This document shows positions 5,146 to 10,263 of a stretch of DNA of 10,263 nucleotides, piece after piece. Position 1 is the stretch's first letter. The number at the start of each line of letters is the position of its first letter. A program made the translations under genes and the position numbers. A model generated the notes under the pieces. The model was given only the letters and a program-made list of their open reading frames with translations. It had not been told where the DNA came from and did no database searches. Source of the DNA: an uncultured Clostridia bacterium (GTDB taxonomy: Bacteria > Bacillota > Clostridia > TANB77 > CAG-508); assembly GCA_947632525.1 (NCBI GenBank), contig CANRPQ010000043.1, forward strand, positions 1-10,263, in the 5' to 3' direction.

Positions 5146-6144
5146 TTATACTATATACCAAATTTTATTATTCTTGAAGTATTTACTTAGTTCTTCTCTA
5201 AAAAAAATCTCTCCTTCTTTTTTTATATCTGATTTATACATATACTTTCCTTTGCCTCTACCTGTCATCTTTTCTTTATCAAATATTTGTATGCTATTTA
5301 AAAAGGCTTCTTTATTTATTGCATTATGAACATAGCTATATGTCATAAAAATTACTTCAAAAAATATTTTACTTTTAGCTTTGGTACTCAAGTTCTGATA
5401 TAAATATAATATTAATTCGTGATATAATTTTCGCCAATCTTCTAAAAATATTACTGGGGCAATCAATATTCCTACTTCATAATCTGCATCTACCAATTTA
5501 TTTATTGCCTCTACTCTATCTTTTAGTCTTGAAGTTCCAAATTCTACATTATTTATAATATATTCTGGATTAACACTCATTCTAACTATTATTTTTTGTT
5601 TATGATTTAGTGGTAATAAATCGTCTACATACGCAAATTTTGTTGGGAAAGTTAATTTTCCTTTGGGTGTATCTTTAAAGTTTTCTATTGTCCATACTAA
5701 ATTGTTAGTTATTGTGTTCTCAAGTACTAAGTCACTATTACTTCCTATTTCAAAAGTTAATTCTTTATCTGATTTATTTGCTGTTTTTATTATTTTATCT
5801 AACATTTCTTCTCTATTTACAAATAGTCTCATATAAGCACATTTATTATAATTACATACCAAATAGCAGTACATGCAACTAGCTATACAACCTGAAGAAG
5901 TGTAAGGTACCAAATAGTCAGAAACTTTGTGATTTTCTACAAATTTATGAGTTTTTCTTGTACCTATTATTAAATTTTTCTTCATCTTTAAAAATTCTGA
6001 GTTTTGTTTATTTCTCATTTCTTCAATGTTGTTATGATTTTCAATTTCTATTTTTGGAACATCTTTATATTTTTCTAAAAGCATCCTTCCTAATTCATAA
6101 TTTTCTATATCTTTTTCAAAATAAATAGCAGTTGGTCTAAACAT
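5146..6144 (-). CDS. SplB (spore photoproduct lyase)-family radical SAM protein, catalytic Cys apparently replaced
   Basis: The 332-residue protein aligns along its length with B. subtilis SplB as I recall it. It has the IGTRKTHKF stretch, the CIASCMYCYL cluster motif with cysteines 86, 90 and 93 (C-x3-C-x2-C), KLTFPTKF, and the FGTSRLKDRVEAI and ILIAPVIFLEDW segments. True SplB repairs the UV-induced spore photoproduct in DNA, with Cys141 supplying a hydrogen atom. Here the matching segment reads FEIGSNSD where SplB has FEASCTSD, so Ser135 stands at that place. Extra cysteines at 97 and 102 lie just after the cluster and might substitute. The protein may thus be a family member with a different reaction. 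AAAGGAGA eight bases before the ATG supports the start. The gene is followed by tspO, 43 bases downstream. Radical SAM and family are firm; substrate is not. Confidence 0.88.
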   Translation of the reverse strand: MFRPTAIYFEKDIENYELGRMLLEKYKDVPKIEIENHNNIEEMRNKQNSEFLKMKKNLIIGTRKTHKFVENHKVSDYLVPYTSSGCIASCMYCYLVCNYNKCAYMRLFVNREEMLDKIIKTANKSDKELTFEIGSNSDLVLENTITNNLVWTIENFKDTPKGKLTFPTKFAYVDDLLPLNHKQKIIVRMSVNPEYIINNVEFGTSRLKDRVEAINKLVDADYEVGILIAPVIFLEDWRKLYHELILYLYQNLSTKAKSKIFFEVIFMTYSYVHNAINKEAFLNSIQIFDKEKMTGRGKGKYMYKSDIKKEGEIFFREELSKYFKNNKIWYIV

Positions 6145-6216
6145 AATCTTTCTCCTTTGATTATATCTTTACCATAATTAGATTTTTTATCCATTCATTT
6201 TTTAAATATTAAGAAC

Positions 6217-6228
6217 TTAGCTAGCTAA
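6217..6228. promoter_or_regulatory. 12-base palindrome upstream of the SplB-like gene
   Basis: TTAGCTAGCTAA is a perfect 12-base palindrome about 75 bases upstream of the SplB-like start codon. It could be a protein-binding site for control of the splB-like/tspO pair. No convincing promoter was found near it, and only one copy was seen, so the role is a guess. Confidence 0.25.
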
Positions 6229-6251
6229 CCATTGAGAGTAATTATTTTTTC

Positions 6252-6294
6252 ATTAGTTAATAGCTTTGCTACAACACTAATAGATTGTTAGCAA
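6252..6294. repeat. Two overlapping, mutually exclusive hairpins upstream of the SplB-like gene
   Basis: Hairpin A pairs TTGCT-ACAA (6266-6274) with TTGT-T-AGCAA (6285-6294), nine pairs and one bulge. Hairpin B pairs ATTAGT (6252-6257) and TAGC (6261-6264) with GCTA (6268-6271) and ACTAAT (6276-6281). They share bases, so only one can form at a time. Neither is followed by a T run on the minus strand. They lie about 30-70 bases past the DUF1893 stop and 110-150 bases before the SplB-like gene. Confidence 0.4.
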
Positions 6295-6321
6295 TAAGAA
6301 AAATAACTTTGTGATTCATTT

Positions 6322-6729
6322 CTATAAATTCAACATTTCTTTATAAATCACATTTATATCTTTTTCGTCTTTGTATTTATTTTCCATAGGGCACATTCCT
6401 GTTTTAGCTTGATTTATAATATATTGAACCTTTTCTTTATATTCATATTTTATATGGTTCTCTTCTAAAACAGGAATTGCATATTCACTTATAACATCTG
6501 CATAAATTTCTTTTACTCCTGCAACTGTTAATATACTTCCTGCTACTTTTCCAATTACTTTATCAGCTATAACTGCTCCTTTTAGTACATTTTCATCTTC
6601 CTTTAAAATGTCTTTTATATCTTTAATTCTATCTTGATAATATGCTTTTATTTCTCCATTTTCATAAGCTACAACTAATGAAGCATTTTTTTGATGTAAA
6701 ACTTCTTTTACTTCTTCTAATTTAGTCAT
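6322..6729 (-). CDS. DUF1893 family protein
   Basis: The 135-residue protein carries the marks of the DUF1893 family (Thermotoga TM1506 type): SLVVAYENGEIKAYY near the start, the core GAVIADKVIGKVAGSIL (51-67), VKEIYADVISEYAIPVL, and GMCPMENKYKD toward the end. The structure known for the family has a cytidine-deaminase-like fold, but no activity has been established to my knowledge. It contains no signal peptide or membrane helix. Its start overlaps the end of the ECF S-component gene by eight bases, with AAAGGA inside that gene nine to ten bases upstream, so the two are translationally coupled and probably act together. A link to processing of the transported substrate is only inference. 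The stop is TAG at 6322-6324; no clear terminator follows. Confidence 0.85.
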   Translation of the reverse strand: MTKLEEVKEVLHQKNASLVVAYENGEIKAYYQDRIKDIKDILKEDENVLKGAVIADKVIGKVAGSILTVAGVKEIYADVISEYAIPVLEENHIKYEYKEKVQYIINQAKTGMCPMENKYKDEKDINVIYKEMLNL

Positions 6730-7288
6730 CTAAATTAATTCCTTTCTTTATTGTTTTAGCTATAAATGGTACACAAATTAATTGAATTGCTATTCCAGGT
6801 AATCCTGTAACAATACTATCTATTACTGATATTCCATAAGTAGGTAATCCTAATCCATTAATTGCAATAAATAATATTCCTGCATATAGCACTCTTCCTA
6901 AAATAATTGTTGCAATTAGTGATATATAAGAATTAAATTTTTTATTTAAAACACTTAATAAAACTGCATAAATAATAAGTTCTATTAGCATATATGGAAG
7001 TCTAGCTAAACTAGGCATTCCTGTTAATAAATAGCTAAATATAATTGAACTTCCTGCAACTATACTTGCACTTAGTCCACCAAAGATTAATGCTGCAATT
7101 AATACAGCTATGTGCATTGGTAAAAATGTAGCTCCTGCACTTGCTCCTGCCAAAACATGGAATATTCTAGGTAAAGCTATACCTATTCCACTTAATAAAA
7201 CTGTTCCTATAATATATTTTCCTTTTGTACTTGTTAAAGCTTCTAATAAACGATTTTCTTTTTTTATACTTTCTAATTTTTCTATCAT
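6722..7288 (-). CDS. ECF transporter S component (substrate-binding membrane subunit)
   Basis: S components bind a vitamin or other micronutrient in the membrane and work with a separate EcfA/A'/T energising module. This 188-residue protein is nearly all membrane, with about six helices. It has the pattern of one S-component group: a stretch ALPRIFHVLAG, then LPMHIAVLIAALIFGG, a small-residue helix, LLTGMPSL, and LPYMLIELIIYAVLL. No ATPase or T subunit is in the window, so it would share a module encoded elsewhere (group II). The start is ATG 7288 rather than the in-frame ATG at 7303, because GGAGG (7297-7301) lies eight bases before the former and overlaps the latter. The substrate is unknown. 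The gene overlaps the DUF1893 gene. Confidence 0.82.
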   Translation of the reverse strand: MIEKLESIKKENRLLEALTSTKGKYIIGTVLLSGIGIALPRIFHVLAGASAGATFLPMHIAVLIAALIFGGLSASIVAGSSIIFSYLLTGMPSLARLPYMLIELIIYAVLLSVLNKKFNSYISLIATIILGRVLYAGILFIAINGLGLPTYGISVIDSIVTGLPGIAIQLICVPFIAKTIKKGINLDD

Positions 7289-7296
7289 TTTAATAT

Positions 7297-7301
7297 CCTC
7301 C
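7297..7301 (-). promoter_or_regulatory. Shine-Dalgarno that fixes the S-component start
   Basis: GGAGG on the minus strand at 7301-7297 ends eight bases before ATG 7288. A start at ATG 7303 would have the SD inside its own first codons and no SD upstream, so the shorter protein is preferred. Confidence 0.8.
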
Positions 7302-7356
7302 ATTTTAAATTTTAATATAAATTTAATTTTTAAAAATTATCTCTCATAATAAACTT

Positions 7357-7395
7357 TTGATTTTTATGTAATATTAACATTTATTTAAAAATCAA
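7357..7395. repeat. AT-rich inverted repeat between the cupin and S-component genes
   Basis: TTGATTTTT (7357-7365) and AAAAATCAA (7387-7395) are perfect nine-base arms 21 bases apart. On the minus strand the fold starts directly after the cupin stop codon. No T run follows, so it is at best a weak terminator; it may protect the 3' end of the upstream message. The rest of the gap up to 7289 holds no clear promoter. Confidence 0.35.
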
Positions 7396-7833
7396 TTATA
7401 ATTTGTCATATTCTTCATCACTAACAGGTTCAAGCCATTCGTTTGATGCATTTTCTCCTGGTATTTCTACTGCAATATGACTAAACCAAGAATTTGCTTT
7501 TGCGCCGTGCCAATGTTTTACATTAGCAGGAATTACAACAATATCTCCTACTTTTAAACTTTGTGCTGGCTTTCCTTCCTCTTGATACCAACCTTCTCCT
7601 TCAACACAAATTAAAACTTGACCACCGCCTTTAGTAGCTTTATGAATGTGCCAATTGTTTCTACATTTAGGCTCAAAAGTTACATTTGCAAATCCTATTC
7701 CATTTTCTGTTTTAGCAAGTTGTTTTAAATAAGAATTTCCTATAAAATATTCTGCAAAATTTACATTTGGCTCTCCCATTCCAAAGGCTCCACCATGAGT
7801 TTCTGTAACATTTTTATCTGCTTGTTTTTCCAT
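7396..7833 (-). CDS. Cupin domain protein of the carboxymuconolactone-decarboxylase-associated type
   Basis: This is a 145-residue single-domain cupin, a small beta barrel that normally binds a metal ion. Motif 1 reads CRNNWHIHKATKGGGQ, with His62 and His64 as ligands and Gln72 at the place often held by Glu. Motif 2 reads GDIVVIPANVKHWHGAK, with His107 or His109 completing the site. The N-terminal FIGNSYLKQL and C-terminal NEWLEPVSDEEYDKL are typical of cupins encoded next to carboxymuconolactone-decarboxylase-like proteins, one of which is at the right of this window. AAAGGA precedes the ATG. It follows the nitroreductase gene by 30 bases and is probably in the same operon. The enzymatic reaction, if any, is unknown. 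Confidence 0.87.
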   Translation of the reverse strand: MEKQADKNVTETHGGAFGMGEPNVNFAEYFIGNSYLKQLAKTENGIGFANVTFEPKCRNNWHIHKATKGGGQVLICVEGEGWYQEEGKPAQSLKVGDIVVIPANVKHWHGAKANSWFSHIAVEIPGENASNEWLEPVSDEEYDKL

Positions 7834-7863
7834 TACACATAAATTCCTTTCTTCCTATTATTT

Positions 7864-8370
7864 TTATTTATATTCAATAATTTCCGATAAATCTTTTCTG
7901 GCATTGTGCATAGGTGAAGGTTTGCAATCATCAGTCTTATATCCTAATGGAATAAGACATATTGGTTCAATATTTGCACTCAAATTAAAATCCTGTTTTA
8001 GAATATTCTTATCAAACATTTCTATCCATATATTATCTACACCTATATTTGTAGCCTCTAACATCATGTGAGTAGCTACTATGCAAGCATCCATTTCATA
8101 AGTTGAATAGTCATCTTTTGACCAAGCAATATCTTTATCACTCGCAACAATTAAACAAACTGGTGCATTATATCTGCAAGGACTTGCTTTGTCTATTTTT
8201 TCTAATCCTTCTTTAGATTTAACTACATATATTTTTTGTGGTTGATTATTTTTTGCTGTAGGTGCTAAATTCCCCGCCTCTAATATTTTATTTATTACAT
8301 CATCACTAATCGAATCATCTTTAAATTTTCTAACTGCAAATCTTTCTCTAATGACTTTCTCAAATTCCAC
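7864..8370 (-). CDS. Nitroreductase family flavoprotein
   Basis: Nitroreductases are FMN-dependent, usually dimeric cytoplasmic enzymes that reduce nitro compounds, quinones or enones with NAD(P)H. The 168-residue protein has the N-terminal FMN-phosphate motif ERFAVRKF, the LAPTAKNNQPQKIYVV segment, and the C-terminal IPLGYKTDDCKPSP with a basic end. It is on the short side for the family. The start is GTG at 8370, with AAGGAAGG seven bases upstream; an ATG in that SD is in another frame and stops after five codons. It lies 56 bases after the flavodoxin gene and 30 before the cupin gene, in an apparent operon of redox proteins. Substrate and pyridine nucleotide are not readable from the sequence. 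Confidence 0.9.
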   Translation of the reverse strand: MEFEKVIRERFAVRKFKDDSISDDVINKILEAGNLAPTAKNNQPQKIYVVKSKEGLEKIDKASPCRYNAPVCLIVASDKDIAWSKDDYSTYEMDACIVATHMMLEATNIGVDNIWIEMFDKNILKQDFNLSANIEPICLIPLGYKTDDCKPSPMHNARKDLSEIIEYK

Positions 8371-8426
8371 TTTTCATCCTTCCTTTGCTTTATTAATATA
8401 TTTTAATAATTTAAGCTATTATATTT

Positions 8427-8909
8427 TTAGTTTTCATTTAGACCTCCAATCCAATTTTTAATAAATTCTTTTGATTCATTTCCAGTTAATCTTTTTCCTT
8501 CTTTCCAATTATATTCAGGATATTTATTTTTTAAATCTCTTTCACAGCCACTTATTCCAGTTCCACCTGATGTACAAAATGGTATTAAAGCTTTTCCTGA
8601 TAAATCTAAACTTTCAATAAATGTATTGATAATAGTAGGTGCTGTGTACCACCATACTGGAAATCCAATTAAAATAGTGTCATAATCATCTAATTTACTT
8701 ACTGTTACTTCAATTTCCGGCCTTGATGATTTATCGTTCATTTCTATAGTTGACCTACTATTTTTATCATTCCAATTTAGGTCTTGCTCTGTGTAAGGCC
8801 TCTTTGCTCTAATTTCAAATAAATCTGCTCCTATACTATCTGCAATATTTTGTGCAACACTTTTTGTTACACCACTTGCTGAAAAATATGTTACTAATAC
8901 TTTACTCAT
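8427..8909 (-). CDS. Flavodoxin family protein
   Basis: This 160-residue protein is a small FMN-binding electron carrier or reductase. It starts MSKVLVTYFSASGVTKSVA, where the TYFSASGVTK loop binds the FMN phosphate. GFPVWWYTAP (about 83-92) and FCTSGGTGISG (about 111-121) are the two loops that enclose the flavin ring. It fits the flavodoxin group found in stress and quinone-response clusters of gut Firmicutes rather than the classic acidic flavodoxins. AGAGGT about nine bases before the ATG supports the start. It lies 85 bases after the tetR-type gene and before a nitroreductase, which suggests joint control. It might supply electrons to a neighbour; this is inferred from position only. Confidence 0.92.
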   Translation of the reverse strand: MSKVLVTYFSASGVTKSVAQNIADSIGADLFEIRAKRPYTEQDLNWNDKNSRSTIEMNDKSSRPEIEVTVSKLDDYDTILIGFPVWWYTAPTIINTFIESLDLSGKALIPFCTSGGTGISGCERDLKNKYPEYNWKEGKRLTGNESKEFIKNWIGGLNEN

Positions 8910-8994
8910 AATAAATTACCTCTTTCTTAAATATTTTTTCCTAATTCATAGGATCCTTAATAATAATTAGATATTTTCCCTCCTTTACTTTAAT
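8910..8994 (-). other. Intergenic gap with an orphan Shine-Dalgarno
   Basis: On the minus strand a strong AAAGGAGGG lies just after the TetR stop, but no start codon follows at a usable distance. Further on, AAGGATCCT precedes an ATG that stops after two codons. CTAATT and AATTAG arms (about 8945-8970) can pair around the AGGATCCT centre. The gap might be a leader with an operator, or the remnant of a lost small gene. Confidence 0.25.
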
Positions 8995-9603
8995 CTATAA
9001 TAATTCTATTATACTTTCATACACAATTTCATATATTGAAAAGAACTTAAATGGAACTTCTGCGTTCTTCATAGCTTTTTTTTGCTTATCGGTAGCACAT
9101 GTATATGGATAAATTCCATACATTAATGGAAAAAACGAAAAGATAAATTTGTCTTTTTCTTCTTCTTTCATATTTTTAAAAAATTTATCTAAACACTTTT
9201 TGATTGATTTTAATGATTTACCATAACTTTTCTTAAAATCAATCAATTGCTCCATACGACTATTTTCTTCCATATCATATAAATTCATTGAAAGCAATTT
9301 TAATAATTGTTCTCTTTTTTCAATGCTTAAAGCAATTTGTTTTGCAAATTCGGCTTTTTCTAATTTGTCATTTTTAATATATATATCTTCTAAATCTTTT
9401 ATCCATATTTCATATTCTCTTTTTAAAAGCGCTAAAAAGATTTCTTCTTTTGTTTGAAAATAATTATATATAGAAGGTCTTGAAAATGTAGTTTTTTCAC
9501 TTATATCTTTTAGTGTTATTTCTTTAAAACTTTTTGTCTTATATAATTCTTCACAAGCATTTATAATTTCATCTTTTCTTTCATCTGCTGATTTAACTTC
9601 CAC
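8995..9603 (-). CDS. TetR family transcriptional regulator
   Basis: The 202-residue protein has the N-terminal TetR helix-turn-helix (about residues 10-60): ERKDEIINACEELY, then ITLKDISEKTTFSRPSIYNYFQTKEEIF, a close match to the family. The rest is helical and variable and would hold the ligand pocket and dimer interface. The start is GTG at 9603, with AAGGGAG seven bases upstream. It lies 18 bases after the carboxymuconolactone-decarboxylase-like gene and is followed by flavodoxin, nitroreductase and cupin genes on the same strand, so it probably represses this operon and responds to a compound that the operon removes. The operator would be upstream of the operon, outside the window, or in the 85-base gap at 8910-8994. 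Confidence 0.92.
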   Translation of the reverse strand: MEVKSADERKDEIINACEELYKTKSFKEITLKDISEKTTFSRPSIYNYFQTKEEIFLALLKREYEIWIKDLEDIYIKNDKLEKAEFAKQIALSIEKREQLLKLLSMNLYDMEENSRMEQLIDFKKSYGKSLKSIKKCLDKFFKNMKEEEKDKFIFSFFPLMYGIYPYTCATDKQKKAMKNAEVPFKFFSIYEIVYESIIELL

Positions 9604-9621
9604 TTTTATCTCCCTTCTTTC

Positions 9622-10263
9622 TTAAATACTTTTTATAATATTAATTGTATTCATTGTATTTGGAAATCCTATATAAGGTAAACATTGTAGCATAGCCCCT
9701 AGTAATTTTTCTTTTGAATTTCCTACTTTTATATTTCCAATAACATGGGCTTTTATTTGAGTATCTGATCTTATTGTTGTTAATCCAACTAATACAAGTA
9801 ATTCTCTTGTTTTTATGTCTAATCCTTTTCTTGTATAAAAATCTCCAAAACCAAATTCTGTTAAATATTTTGGTATTTCTGGAACATCTGGATATTTTTC
9901 TTTTATTTCATCTCCATATATTGGGTTTTGAATTTCAAATCCTTTTTCATATCTTGTTTCATCTGTTACTGTTCCCATATTTTCTAATGGTAGCTTAATT
10001 TCTCTTGATTTAAAAACTTCATTCATTGTGCTAACTGCATTTAATGTTCTTGGGAAACCTATAAAAGGTGCTAATTGATAAATAGTTTCTCTTATTTGAA
10101 TAGGTGTAACACCTATATTTAATGCTGCATTTATATGTGCTGATAATTGTGGTAAGGTTTGTAATACTGCTAAAATTGTTACTGTGATTAATTCTCTTTC
10201 TTTCATATCTATCTCGTCGCTACTATGAAATACATCTCCAAATATAAACCTTCTTAAAATTTC
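9622..10263 (-). CDS. Carboxymuconolactone decarboxylase/AhpD-like protein, 5' end outside the window
   Basis: Two repeats of the carboxymuconolactone decarboxylase (CMD) fold are visible. The first has RELITVTILAVLQTLPQLSAH, GVTPIQIRETIYQLAPFIGFP and NAVSTMNEVF. The second has TRELLVLVGLTTIRSDTQIKAH and LQCLPYIGFPNTMNTI. An ATG at 10206 begins the longest internal frame, but the frame stays open for 19 more codons to the window edge. Those codons read EILRRFIFGDVFHSSDEID, which is what this family has just before the first repeat, so the gene is truncated by the window and 10206 is not its start. No SD precedes that ATG. The redox CxxC of AhpD is absent, so peroxidase-reductant activity is unlikely; the true reaction is unknown. 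It is upstream of the TetR gene by 18 bases. Confidence 0.9.
   Translation of the reverse strand, partial: EILRRFIFGDVFHSSDEIDMKERELITVTILAVLQTLPQLSAHINAALNIGVTPIQIRETIYQLAPFIGFPRTLNAVSTMNEVFKSREIKLPLENMGTVTDETRYEKGFEIQNPIYGDEIKEKYPDVPEIPKYLTEFGFGDFYTRKGLDIKTRELLVLVGLTTIRSDTQIKAHVIGNIKVGNSKEKLLGAMLQCLPYIGFPNTMNTINIIKSI

Noticed and set aside
6160..6165. TATAAT on the minus strand as the -10 box of the SplB-like gene
   Set aside because: It lies so close to the gene that transcription would begin inside the Shine-Dalgarno, and no -35 box is found 16-18 bases upstream.
6145..6321. T-box or known riboswitch in this gap
   Set aside because: There is no T-box specifier/antiterminator motif, no recognised riboswitch core, and no terminator hairpin with a T run.
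7110..7349. Open frame on the + strand opposite the ECF S component
   Set aside because: It is antisense to a membrane protein gene and ends in AT-rich intergenic DNA; there is no SD.
9774..9998. Open frame on the + strand, rich in Leu and Phe
   Set aside because: It is antisense to the CMD-like gene, and its composition comes from the opposite strand's codon bias.
10204..10206. ATG at 10206 as the true start of the CMD-like gene
   Set aside because: The frame is open to the window edge and encodes residues expected just before the first CMD repeat; no SD precedes the ATG.

Overview
The window is AT-rich, uses the standard bacterial code (TAA, TAG and TGA all end genes), and has Shine-Dalgarno sites of the AGGAGG/AAGGAA type. 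Gene content (class III ribonucleotide reductase, a TspO protein, a spore-photoproduct-lyase-family radical SAM protein, an orphan ECF S component, flavodoxin and nitroreductase) points to an anaerobic low-GC Bacillota, most likely a clostridial lineage. No rRNA, tRNA, CRISPR array, transposase or phage gene is visible.

Layout. (1) Positions 1-590: a small three-helix membrane protein (249-533, + strand) of unknown function, with its own strong promoter set inside a large dyad and its own terminator. Its base composition looks less AT-rich than its neighbours. (2) Positions 591-700: a structured intergenic repeat with three hairpins; a 41-bp part of it recurs inverted at 4540-4580. (3) Positions 721-4472: the anaerobic ribonucleotide reductase module. 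nrdD and nrdG lie on the minus strand, separated by a perfect intercistronic hairpin. A Crp/Fnr-family regulator is transcribed divergently. The shared promoter region carries two nearly identical GTTGC-N4-GCAAC operators, each over the -35 box of one promoter in the same register, which suggests one regulator sets both. (4) Positions 4473-4640: convergent intergenic region with the inverted repeat copy and the tspO terminator. (5) Positions 4641-6144, minus: a radical SAM protein of the SplB family, then TspO, a plausible light- or UV-linked pair. The SplB-like protein seems to lack the catalytic hydrogen-donor cysteine of true spore photoproduct lyase. (6) Positions 6322-7288, minus: an ECF S component overlapping a DUF1893 protein gene. 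(7) Positions 7396-10263, minus: a redox or stress cluster read in the order carboxymuconolactone decarboxylase-like protein (cut by the right edge), TetR regulator, flavodoxin, nitroreductase, cupin.

How they fit together: the central module makes dNTPs without oxygen and probably has local transcriptional control. The right-hand genes look like a TetR-controlled, flavin-dependent detoxification or electrophile-response operon. The most notable points are the mirrored operator/promoter pairs, the inverted repeats bracketing the nrd module, the atypical SplB relative next to tspO, and the elaborately arranged leader of the unknown membrane protein. All family calls come from reading motifs; no database search was possible.
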